Source of the DNA: Gorsachius magnificus
Lineage: Eukaryota > Chordata > Aves > Pelecaniformes > Ardeidae
NCBI GenBank assembly: GCA_034008185.1
Contig: CM067082.1
Span: forward strand, 124,373,988-124,437,987
DNA: 64,000 bases
Reading direction: 5' to 3'
Numbering within the stretch: the first letter of the stretch is position 1; every line of letters starts with the position of its first letter. The notes under the pieces are model-generated. The model did not search any database, was not told the origin of the DNA, and saw only the letters and a list, made by a program, of their open reading frames with translations. Made by a program: the position numbers and the translations under genes. This document shows, one piece after another, positions 35,950-47,410 of this stretch.

Positions 35950-38900
35950 ATTTTTCTATCAACATAAATATGTACTTGAATCTCAGTCAAATTGTACTGT
36001 AGATGGAAATTATATTTTGGGACAGTACTACTCAGTCAGCTGAAAATGAATACTGAGCAGCTTCAGAAACTCAGAAGTTTACACCACTTATTATCCCTCT
36101 CCTCCTTCCCTCCCTTACCTCAAAAAATAGAAACAGATTGGGAGTAGAGAGGGAGGGGAGCAGCCATAGGTTCATACCACCTATATCCAGTGTTTTCCTA
36201 ACTGGAGAAACAAATCCTAATAGCACAAACCCTCCTTTCTGTGGTTTAATAGCCACTAATATATACCATCTAAAGCCAGTTTACTTGCAGGCTATAAGCT
36301 TGTATTTAAAATTATTTCCTAGAAACAGGCACCTGTGATATCCTTTGGAAAGCTTTGTTTTCCGTGCCACAAATGCGTAACCCTGCTTATGAATTTTGTT
36401 CCAGTTCACACATTTATTTTAAATCCTTCACCTTCTTTCACTCCATAAACTTTTCCTAACTTCTTTCCACATTGTTTCTGAATCCATGTCAGTACAGGGT
36501 TCTGCTCGGGAAAGCACGTAGGAACTTGAAGTACGTTACTATTTGTCATGACACTTAAAATTAAGCACATGCTCAAATCAAAGTACTTTCTTGAATCAGG
36601 TCCAAGCCATAGGCAGATTAATTAAAACTTCACCACCAGCATCCCAAGTGAGCTTTTTAGAGGAATGTCTTCATCAGCGTATAGACTTCAGTCACTTCAG
36701 GCCCTCATAAGTATTTTATTGCCTAACATCAAATTCGACAAGTAACCTTTGAGTTACACAGTTCAGGGAGATGGACCCTTGCTATAAACTCAGTTTTAGG
36801 GCCTGGTGCAGCTAAAGATGTGCTGCTACACCCATACCCTGTCCCATTTACTCCTCTCTGTGCCCAAGTGATTTTCAAACAAGAAACTGAAAAATAACAG
36901 AAAGGGAAGCAGTAAGGAAAATAGTGATGCAAGCCTGCTCTTGCACAAGTAGTTACAAGCCCAAGGTTCACTTTTAGGCTTCAGTTTTGCTTGTTTTGAC
37001 AGTGAAGACACGAATAGCACAACAGCAAGCCTCAGCATACCTGCTGCTTTGGAGTATTACTCAACTGTAATGGGTAAGCAAGCGGGCAAAAATACAAGCT
37101 AGAGAAGCTAAGCTGAGCAGCAGTGCTCCTGCTTTATCTGTTTTAACCATCATCCCTCTCCCAAAACTTAATTTATTAGGCCCTGATAGAGTAACAAATG
37201 ATTTCTTCAGCACTTTGAAGCTCACGCTCCATGGAAGCCTGCACCCAAACACCGCCCACTGCTTCAGAGCAGCAAAGCCCTGTTCCCCCCACAGCCTTTC
37301 CTCCTCTCCTAAAAGCCTGCCTGAGAGCTCTCATTGGGACCAGCACCCATCTCATCCATGGAGAGGGAGTGCCTTATGCCGCTTGTATGCTCCCTAGAGA
37401 CTCATAAGGCAGACATTAATTTAATGAGTTAATTTGTGGCTTTATGAAAGAAGTTATGCTCCCCTAACGTAATAAACCCCTTAAACTTCCTGAACTTTGT
37501 AAGTCTGATAGGGTTTGGGTTTGCTCCAGTATGAAAAAGAGGAGCAAAACTGAAATTCTGAGGGTTATTTTTCCGTTGTTGAATACCAAAGTCAGAGTAT
37601 GAGATGTCACTGGAGTTTAGAGACTAGATTTAAATATCAAGGCTATAAATGAAACTCCTTATGTATATACTGATCAAGCACTAAATTCATGTCAAAATCT
37701 CTAAACTTTTATTTCTCATTTAGTCTCTCCTTTGCAAAAAGTTTTAAAATATTTAATTTTAAAATAAATTTTTAAGCACTTTTTGCTGAAGACTTTTTTT
37801 TTTTTTTAAATAACACAGATGAGCAACATGTGGAGACTGGAAGTTATGAGATATTTAAGTTAAAAACTTCAGCAGGTGCTACTGCTAGGACATTTTGACT
37901 TCTCTCTGCAGAAAATGCTGGGTAAGTAAACAGCCACCATAGTGCTACAGGTACCGTTTATGGCAACCAAATCTTAGATATTTGTTTCCATAACATCAAA
38001 CTAAAGGAGAAATAATCCCATTCTCATTTTAAGCAGAAATACCTGAGCCACCTGAATGCCTACATCAGGTTTCACAAAAATCAGCTTCCTTAATAAACAC
38101 AGATTTAGCAACTGTGAACTCAGTTGTCAACTTCCTCTTTTCTTTTTGCTAGTCATGATTTGCTTTCAGCCTTTTTCTCTTCCTCACTAATCTTTGAAAA
38201 AAACCTTGACCTTTCCAAACTGCCCAACAGTGGATTTCAGATGCATTCAGGTTGCCGTGCTTGAAATCCTTCTCCTTTGAAGTCAATGGAAGTTTTGTCA
38301 ATCAGGAAGAGATTTCTGTCTCGGCGGGAGAGTTGCGGTTCTATCCCTGCCCTTATTCATAACCGCTGTCTCTCAAGATCAAACCACCGAGATAATGACC
38401 AGCCTGAAATCTGAATGCTGCTAACAAAGTACTAAAAGACAGGAAGATGAAAACTATTCTTTTTGTCACTGCCATCACTTGTTATACACAGTATCTGTAA
38501 TACTGAGACAGAAATGGCACACATTTATACCCTTCTCGAAATATCAGTTCTTCATAGAAATGCAGGAGTAACAACTAAAACCGTTCTGTGAAATCTGTTT
38601 GGTTGTCTTGGTCTCGAATTTGGGTTTCCTGAATCCCAGCTACAGACAGGAACCACTTTATTGGTCTCTTCCTCAATCTAAAATTTTATTCTGGATCTGG
38701 AATTACAAAAAATTACTCAGAATTAGAGTATTTCCATTGAAAAATGTGTTATTTTGATGAGCCAACACTTCTCAAAATTTTGGGAAAGAGTCTCAGATGA
38801 TCAGGGTCAGGACCACAGGCATAACTCAGGACCTGGAAAGAACAGTACAACACTTTTACACCCATGACGTTGCCTTTTTGTACTAAGTGTAGATCCACCA

Positions 38901-39952
38901 TTGGTTTAAAGCAGAGCTTCAAATGCAATTTTAAGGGAACTTTTATTGCAATGGTAGGAGTCTGACCTGGATTACAGTCTCTCTGTACTTTTTCTTTAAG
39001 ATATTCATGTGGACTCAGCTACACTTCAAAATGAAATATTTCACATTATTCCCTGAACTTTTACAAGACAATAAAAACCTCAGACACTTTGTATCCAGCC
39101 CTAATTCTGAGTTTCTGCTGCACAGTGTGTTAATAAAGCAAGCGGTTTCTATGCAACTTTCAGACATGTACACTAAAAGAAATTGCCCATATATTAATTT
39201 AATTACTTATGCCTTATTCTTTAAGACTATCTCATGTAAGTACTTCCATTCCATTCAAAGCTGTTTTTAAAGCTTAATCCTAATTACTCTTATAAGGCAA
39301 GTTTTGAAAGCCTGTATACGAATCTATGATTTACATTTCAGAAGCAGCACAACTTTGGGAAAACTGGTAGAAAACTAAATACTTCTGTTTCTTACTACCT
39401 TCTTAGGAGCTTTCCTCCTTTATGAGCTGTAAAAGCCTTTAATCATGCGACTTCATAGGCTGTTTTTACACCATATAGTCAGCAGAGAGCCGATTTGAGG
39501 CAATGATTCCCTGTGTGCCTAAGTGCTGGTGCGGTAGCTTCACCACGTCACGGCTCCCGAAGGAGAGGCGTTTAGTCACCGCTGCCCACAAGGGAAGTGA
39601 CTCATCCCTCATCTTTCACAAATGACATATACTGGACAAGAAGTACACCGCCTATCCCCGTAGCGAGGATGGCTCTAGAGACCTGAGCACAGGACAGAAT
39701 GTATATTTCACGCTGTAAACAATTCAGATGACAGCAGTCACATCCATTATACAAAAAGCAACAGAAAGAAAGCAAGAGCGACGTGCTACACAGAACGAAG
39801 CCTCCAGCAACAAGCTGTCTCAGATGAGTCTATAGAGAGCAGAGTAGCTACTTTTTTTAGAGTCACCTTTTTCCTTCCATAAGAGTTATTTTGCCTGTTA
39901 AAACATCATCCTTGGTTTTGCTGCTTTATTACAAGTATTTGGCTATAAATAC
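35950..39952. other. DNAH11 intron remnant
   Basis: Four kilobases with only T- and A-runs (for example 37793-37808). At least one human tail exon should lie here but none is visible. Confidence 0.5.
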
Positions 39953-40093
39953 CTCCTCTATGAATGCTACTGTATGTTCGAGCGGTGTTTGAGACAGCTT
40001 CCCAAACTGAAGGTTCTTTCTGTTCTCCATTCCAAGGTGTTCTGTGGTCTTCCTCCTAGCACTGACAGCTTTCTGCATCACCTCACGCAGCAC
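39953..40093 (-). pseudogene. DNAH11: DNAH11 remnant, early tail exon (intact frame)
   Basis: This 47-codon open exon has acceptor ttcag and donor GAG|gtattt, both in phase 0. The translation includes QFGKLSQTPLEHTVAFIEE, which lines up without gaps with the human segment LFGELPALSLGHVSAFLDE. The preceding TTEHLGMEN resembles ITESIGVND. The first 15 codons are less convincing. It sits 2 kb inside the CpG island, where an early DNAH11 exon is expected. Past the donor the frame hits a stop at 39929-39931. Confidence 0.65.
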
Positions 40094-41819
40094 CTGAAGT
40101 GAGTAAGATGCAGGTTATGGGTTTGACGATGTCACTGTTGCGCTACTGTTTAGACAGAATGAAGAAGATGAGGAGAGCCTCCGCTGCCCATCAGAGCTCT
40201 CCAACATCACAGAGGCCAAAATCTCAGCATGTTTTGTTGGGACTGGGTGGAGACAGCAAGGTACATGAACAGTTGCAAATTCAAAGAATGTTTTCCAGAA
40301 CACCTATACTACATGAACATGCGTATATGCCTTAGTCTTCCTCCTAAACCTGCTTTTCCAGCTTCCCTAGGGACGTACATTGACCTTTTCCAAGCCTTTG
40401 GGCTTGGAAATATGACCATGCAAACCACCTTGTGAAAACTATTCCTGGATGCTCCACACCACCTTTTGTCAGTACCATATTTCACTATACATAATTGCAT
40501 TTAGTCATCTATATTCTCTGCTCTGCCAAAAAGCTGTATATTCTCATCTTCCAGAGAGCCTGCTTTGTAGCTAACAGATACAGGAGCAGGGTCACGCTTC
40601 CAGACACCAGTGAGGTTCCAGTTTAGGACATCAGATGAGACTGCCACAGACCTAACTCTGTTCAACTCTGTACACGTGACTCCTTCTTAAGTCAGTGGGA
40701 ACCAAAAGAATATTTCCGAGGCATAATCTCACCATAAATTATGTATTCTGTCCAAAAATAAACTAACTCTTCACTATCTTGTTTGCCAGAGCTCTGTATT
40801 TCATGACTTGGCAGCTGTGCAAGTTACTGTGAATTTCACTGCTTGCTCAGAAATACAGAATCTGAATTTTCATTGAAGCAAGGTACTTTTAGCCTACCTG
40901 AAAAAGCTAAAAGCCATAACTGAGTACAGGCTGAACTGGCTGTAGCCTGGGACCTTGCCACATCAACAAGCACATAGAGTATTAAGTGACCCTAATTAGG
41001 GGTTAGTAGTTAGGTTGTAGCCCACTGAATACCACCAGGCAGAGAGGTGAGAGGGACTGAGGCAGCTCCTCAGCAGAGGGATAATCCCCCCCGAGAAGGT
41101 CAGTGTGCTCCTGGCATTGATCAGCAACGAGAGGTAAGAAACAGCAAGAATCCTGGCCATAGCACACGCATAACTGCATTGGTAGAAGGAGAGGGGACAG
41201 AAGGGGAGCCATGCTATGTACAACTGAAGTTTTTGCAGGTTTTTCCGGTCCGGCACTACATTCATGGAAACAACTCATTTGCCACAGAGCATTTTAACTG
41301 GGACCAAGCTTTACACAGTTCTCATAGTTGTAGTTCCCAACACAGATGCCACAGAGCCAGTACAGTGGAGGAGCAATCAATGACCTTTGTCAAAATAAAT
41401 GGCACAGAAGATCTTCAAACCCACATACATTCAAGGGAGGAGAAGGAAGGAGAGGATAGGGAGGAAGATTGTCACTGCAAAGCATCAGCCTTCCTACCCC
41501 TTGGTTTCTATCACAAAGTAAAGCTACTCTTAAACCGTATTCAGCTGATTTTGAGAAGAGACCCAAGTGCAGCCTCACAGTGATGCAAGCAAGAGTTACA
41601 CAAACAGTTAATTTTTGAGCCTTCTGATCAAACCAACAATCTGGAATCAGCTCGAGGTTTTGTCTACCCACCCACTACCAAGAAGAGAACAACTTTTTTT
41701 TTTGCTGAAACTAAATTTGAGAGGCGACATTCTCACCATCTTTGCTGCTGGTCGCTACAGTCTTCAGACTTTCACAACAACACAGCCCTCGGCATTATTA
41801 AAAAAAAAAAAAAAAAGAC
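40094..41819. other. Region between early DNAH11 exon and CpG island
   Basis: DNAH11 exon 1 or 2 sequence was looked for and not found. A 178-codon open frame on the plus strand (41047-41583) has no domain. A 17-base poly(A) lies at about 41801. Confidence 0.45.
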
Positions 41820-42885
41820 ACACCGACCCGCTGCTGCCTCCCGCTGTTCACATTGGGCGGGGGGGGGGGAACAACAAAAACCTAAAATCCCTGGAAAAAG
41901 CCCACCACGGGCCTGCCGCGCTCCCCCGCGGGCCAGCAGGAGGCACCCGCGCGCCGCCTGCCGGGCGCTGCCTCCGCGGACGCGGCGCTGGGGCTGCCCG
42001 GGGTCCGAGGATTCCTGGGGGGGGGGGGGCTCCCGGGAGGGGTCCAGGAGGGATTCCCTCGGGGGGGGGGGGCTCCCCGGGAGGGGTCCAGGAGGGATTC
42101 CCTCGGGGGGGGGGGGGCTCCCCGGGAGGGGTCCAGGAGGGATTCCCGCCTGGCGGAGCCGCGCTCCCGGGACCGGTCCGGCTCCGCCCCCGCGCACAGG
42201 GCCCTCCCCCCCCGCGCCCGGGGCCGCCTGGCGGAGCCGCGCTGAAGGCACCGGCCGCTGCCTCCGCCGCGGCGCACAGAGCCCTGGCCGCCCCGCACTT
42301 ACCGCTCCGCGCCTCCCGTCGTCCCGGGGACGGCGGATGGGGGTCCCCGGCCCGCCGCCTGCTTGCCGCTCTTGCGGCCGCTCCGCTCCCGCCGCCGGCT
42401 GAGCGGCAGCCCCGGGGGCGGGCAGCGGAGCCCCCGCGGGAGGGGACCGGGGAGAGGGAGGAGGGTGCAGGCAGCGAGGCCGGATTTGAAGGAATTCGCG
42501 GTCGTTGACAGCATCGGGTCGTTACGGAGCAACACTTGTACATCATTCCCTCCCTCTTCCCCCCCCTCCCGCGCCGCCGCGGCGGCCTCCGGGAACGTAT
42601 GAAATACGGATCCCTACCTCGGCATCCCCCCTTGGCGAATGTTTACAAAACTGCCATAAATTAACTGTTTGCCGTCTGCCCATACTTGCTCCCCAGCGCG
42701 CCCTGGGGGTGCCCGGGCAGCCCGTCGGGAGGGAGCTGTTGGAGATAAAGCCCCCAGCAAACGTCCGGCCCCCAGCCGTGGCCCAGCGCCCCCGCCTCCC
42801 CCGGGCCGCCTCCTGCCGGGCCCCGCTCCCGCCCAGGCAGCGTCCCGGCTCCCGGGCCTTTCTTCGGGCAGTTCTTAGTTCAACT
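41820..42885. promoter_or_regulatory. CpG island, probable ancestral DNAH11 promoter
   Basis: GC content and CpG density jump here and fall sharply at both ends. GC boxes are present (gggggcgggc at about 42414; ccgccccc at about 42185). DNAH11 exon remnants start 1.7 kb to the left on the minus strand and no other gene begins nearby, so the island most likely served DNAH11. It contains the poly-G tandem repeat described separately. Long open frames on both strands are Pro/Gly/Arg/Ala-rich composition artefacts. No conserved first exon could be recognised. Confidence 0.7.
42000..42147. repeat. 44-45 bp tandem repeat with poly-G runs
   Basis: Three copies of a unit containing gtccaggagggattcc start at about 42042, 42086 and 42131 (spacing 44 and 45). 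Each unit includes a run of G: 13 at 42017, 12 at 42061, 13 at 42105, followed by ctcccc(g)ggagggg. The array lies inside the CpG island and could form G-quadruplexes on the plus strand. Confidence 0.85.
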
Positions 42886-45800
42886 TCAGGTCACGTGAAA
42901 AGTAACCGGCTCTGAGGCAGCCGTGTGAGGACAGCTGTTTGCTGAAGTTACGCGCGCTGCTTAGTAAATATTTCCAATTGCGATTTAAAACCGCTTCTGA
43001 GGTTGCTTTTTGCAGAAGAAGAAACAGGTCACTAGTGTTTGCCTTCCCAACTTCACAGCTGCTGGAGCTGGCTATCCGTACCTGATTAAGCACAAAAAAG
43101 ATACGGATGTTCGCAGAATATATGCTTTTGACTCAGTGAAAGCAAAAAATCTGTAGATGTTTGAGAAAAGCATCCATTATGTCAGCTGCAAAGAAAGCCA
43201 GTTTTATTTGGTGTGTGCTGGTGATTTCTCTCTGAAGTTCCTTCAGTTTGGCACTTAGAGGCTGCTCATTCCTCTGTCTCTTGACAGCAGTCAGCCAACC
43301 TGCTGGTCAGCCAAACCATAGAGCATCACTGTAGGTGGCTAGTCATTTTAGAAAAAGTTGTTTTCCCCATGTGACTAATGCAACAGCACCCTTATAAAAT
43401 GTGTGTGTGCGCCTGGCATGGGCATCTAGAAGACCTCTGTGATCATGGAGGTCTTTGCAAAAAAACCCCCAGATTGCATCTAGGAAAAACAAACCGTTGA
43501 CTATGAGTAGAGCTCCACTACCAACGTACCCCTAGAAACCAGCACCTGCAGGTGGGCAAAGCTCTGACTGTGCAGAGCCCTGCTCTGCTGCATGCAAAGC
43601 TCTCCCGAAAGTCAGCACAAATTGAGAGGTAATGCCTAGCGACAGCAATCCACCGCATGCCAGGCTGCTGCCCGACAGACCTTTGGAGCTGGTTTGCCTT
43701 CTCACTTAGCACAAGAAACCGTGGTGCTCCTTGTTGAATTTTTCTCTCGTTCTCCTGCAGCACCAGGGACGTTACATTTCTTCCCCTAGTCTCTTTTTCT
43801 GTGAGCACTTTTATCCTCCCTTAGAAAAAGTGATTACTTCCCTCTCTGCAGGGGCCAGCTGGAGTTCAGCACTGTTGCTAGGGCTTGGAGTTTGGCTTTC
43901 TCGCCAGTGCCATCCGTTTGCTTTTCACGCTTCATTTGGTCAGCATTTAGCACGTAACCAACTTTGAGAGCACTCTCCACCTCTCTCAAGGAAACAGCAA
44001 GAGAACTCTTTTCTTTCAACTTCTCTTGCTCCTTGGAGCTATCAATCTGTGCAATACAGGTCCTCACTGCCAGGCTTGATCTACTTCTCTTTCCTGGGAT
44101 CACAGAGTAGTGGAGAAAATAGCTGTCCTGATATAAGTGCAGGGGTTTTTCAAGGCTTCCCCACAGACAAACCAACCTGCCTCTTGGGTCATATCCAGAG
44201 CAGTCTACAAACAAAAATTGGCACTGGTGAAAAAGTGTCATCTATCTGTCTGTCTATCTGTCTATCTGTTGAAGGCAATTAATTTCCCCATGTCCTCAGG
44301 GAAACCAAGTGCAAGATTCTTTTTTTAAAGAAAATAAAATAATTCTACCATTAAATGAGGGATAAAAATCCAAAAGGTTGGCCCTAAGTATCTTACTGGC
44401 TTCTTCTATAACCTCAGTGACTGACAGAAATTGTCCTCAAGTTTTATTTGCCTTGTTCTTTGCTGATAATCCTTTGCTTCTTTAAATCTCAAGTAGTTCA
44501 GCAAAGCAGAACACCTTCTAGCAGTGCAATTCAGCAAGAGTTCGGTTGAAAGTTTCAGCATAATTTTTTTAGTTAGCTGTTGCAGCTGTACCACAACGAA
44601 TAGGCAAATTCAACAAGGTATCTAGAGTGGATATTTGAATCTCTCTGTTGGCCAGTCACAAGGACAATTAACAGATGGTTAACAGAAAAATTCAACAGTA
44701 ATTTGAAATCATAATCTTAAATCCTAGGGACATAAGGTGAGAGTTGACTAGATGTATGTGAAATAGATATTGATCCCTAAGATCTCAATGAAGTAGTTGA
44801 ATAGAAGCTTTTGTTCACTAAAATGAAAAGCGCTGGCACCTTCAGAAAGTAATTTTCTGATCCTTCTACAAAATCCTGTTTGTAGAATCTTCATGGAAAG
44901 CTTTGACTAGCTACTTCAGCTGAGAGATTACATGGGGCATTCTGTGAAGTCATTTAATGAAGGGATTCATTTAAGAATATGTACGTTATTATGAAACATG
45001 AATTTTCATTTCTTCAATATGACAACAAGGTCATCCCCCAAAATTCCTTCTTTGACCCCATGACACATTTGAAATCTGTTGTCATTTTTCCCAGTAAATT
45101 TCACTTTGGATTTTCCTCTATATATCATTGCTGTTCAGCTGGCACGGCTTGGTTGCAATAAATAAATACTTGTCTCAGCTAACTTTTTTCACCGCATGTG
45201 TTCCTGTGTATTTGCTAGACATCTTCTCAAGACTGAGGATAATGAATTCTTTTCTGCAGGCCACATGCGGAACTTGGAAGAATGGAAGAGATCAAATAGA
45301 GACGGGATTAAATTGAGCATTTTTGCAGGTAATGCCTCTTTACATACTGGCTTGTTACATACTCCATTGCCCTCCAGCTCTCTGTGCTTCACATGCGTGC
45401 TACTGGGTGATCAGTCGACTGCCACCAATTAATTAGATAACAATCTAATACAGACTGGAGTTCCTAAAAGACTAAGAGATTTTATTCTAACTGTGGCAAC
45501 AGACTACTGTGCTAAAACAAGCAGAAGATAGAAGCTATTGAACAGTCATAACTAAAGGAAGAGCAAAGGTGCAATCACTCATTATTACTGGCTAAATAGC
45601 AACCATAAATAGCAATTGGAGTGGTTTCTAGGTGATCCACAATGGCAAACCAGTTTTGAAAGCTTAACGGGTAAAGAGAGAAGGCTATCCAAAGGCTTCA
45701 ATATTAGTTTCAGAAGAGGCTTCATCCATGTAGTTCAGCAGAAGTGAAATTTATAAATGTTAATGTAGAAGTGCGGATTGTGTTTAATGCGAAAGCCATA

Positions 45801-47410
45801 TTGACCACAATACATCTGAATTACATCACCTGAACTTTTTCAGTAAGGGAATGATGGAAGACAGTGAAATCAGTTCTGCTCATAATTAAGATCAGGAGCT
45901 TAAATGTATTACTACTTCATGTCTTAAGCTCTTATCGTTTAAACCAGAGTATTTCTATTCTGTCAAGGTTACCGACTTGATTTCTGTGTAGTTTCACGCT
46001 GCTGTAAAAGAGGAGGGGGAAAAAGCTGAGGGAAATTGAATTTTTTTTTTCTAAGTAGAAAAATCTTTCTAGTTTATGACAGCCTGTAAAAATTGATTGT
46101 CTGTCTTAATGTAAACAGATGGTCATAGACCCAGGATGACTGAAATTTACTATGTTCATGCACAGCTCCCAGGGGACTCTGCTTTTAACGTAGTCCACTG
46201 TGCCTGTGAACCCAGCAGTTCAGAAAAATAAACACTAACAAGGATTTCCACTTTTAAAGAACTTTTAGTAGTGAGTCTACTGAGTACTCAGTGACTTCTG
46301 CTGCTCATCAAGACTGAAAGAAACTGCCTGCACCATTTGCATGACCAGTGTTGTTTCAAAAGTCAAAACTATAAATAAACGTGCATTTGCAAAAGGACAA
46401 ACCTACCTATTCTCCTTCTAGCAAAAAGCAGGAATGGCTTTTCCTGCTCTTCTATTATCGTTTTAGATCCTATTCAGGTTTGCTCTTGTTCTTTTGTCTC
46501 CTGTTTTGTAATGTACTCTTTTATATCACCCTTTTTTTCTGCTAATTAGATATTTTATCATCCCTCTCACCCTACTCTCAAGTAACTCTTGCCTCCTCCA
46601 ATTAGTTTGTCTTTCTTTTCCCTTTACCAGCAGCAGTAAGCTTTAATGCCAGCTGTCAATAAAAAAATAAAGATTTAGGGGGAAAAGGTACACCAACCAG
46701 AGTCCTGCTTATGCTCTAGCTACCTTTGTTCCTTTAAATAAGCACTTCTTCCACATCTAGTGAAGGAAGTTTCCTGTTAGAAGAAGGTGATGAAAATCTG
46801 GCATGCCTAAGGAAAAATTATAACAAGATAAAAGTAAAATACGTGCCTAGAAAATGTTCATTCACTTGGCTTGGCTTTCACTTTCTTTGCTTTGTAGGTG
46901 TTACACACCTACCTGTGTAATTTTATGTATTAGTTCCTTAGATTTCTAAAACCGTAAGCAGAGGATGTGTATTTGTGAGACTGAAGTAGAACTGACTAAA
47001 AGGGGTTAGAAAGAGGATCGCGTTCTATATACTTGTTGATGGACGAACTCAAAAATCTTTCAAGTAGCTCCTGAAAGATGCATATGCATCACTTAGCAGA
47101 CACACACCTACCTATCAGCAGTAGTTTAAGTTACTAACTTGAGCTATGAAAGTAAATCAATACCTCATTACTGCAATTATGTTTTTAAAAAATCTGAACA
47201 TGTCTAGGTCTATGGGGAGTGTGCTCCTCTCAACGCTTGTTTTGAGTTGTTTTAAAAATCTTCCAAAAGTTTGACAAACGTGTCAACACCACAAGGTCAG
47301 CCGGCTTTGAGATTGGGTTCTTCCTAGAATTTGTCCCAAGACTTTCCTTTAAAATATATACAAGAGACACAAAACTATGCACTGAACTTAAAACAGTTCA
47401 GAAATTAACA
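42886..47410. other. Intergenic DNA between DNAH11 island and CR1
   Basis: An E-box-like cacgtg lies at about 42893 and a tetranucleotide tract at 44240-44272. Otherwise it is AT-rich DNA with no gene recognised on either strand. Confidence 0.5.
44240..44272 (+). repeat. (CTAT/CTGT)n microsatellite
   Basis: Alternating ctat and ctgt tetramers, about eight units. Confidence 0.85.

Larger units (their letters stand above)
166..40093 (-). pseudogene. DNAH11: DNAH11 unitary pseudogene (tail and linker part of axonemal dynein heavy chain 11)
   Basis: This span contains a series of exon remnants on the minus strand in the order expected for the N-terminal tail and linker of DNAH11, a force-producing heavy chain of the ciliary outer dynein arm. 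DNAH11 rather than DNAH9 or DNAH17 is indicated by paralogue-specific strings such as [30 protein letters not shown] and [11 protein letters not shown]. Introns and splice sites are retained, so this is the original locus and not a retrocopy. Four in-frame stops, at least six frameshifts and missing exons preclude a full-length product. The gene continues past the left edge. It lies directly downstream of SP4 on the same strand, as in human. The alternative, a functional gene with assembly errors, would need many independent errors confined to this locus. The lesions were read by eye against remembered human DNAH11. Confidence 0.92.

Noticed and set aside
41047..41583. 178-codon open frame on the plus strand
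   Set aside because: Low-complexity charged protein with no family resemblance; next to the CpG island but no supporting signals.
41615..42546. Long open frames on both strands across the CpG island (up to 297 codons)
   Set aside because: Extreme Gly/Pro/Arg/Ala content produced by GC-rich and poly-G repeats; typical composition artefacts.
44240..44272. Repeats considered as CRISPR-like
   Set aside because: Simple tetranucleotide microsatellite in a vertebrate genome; no spacers.
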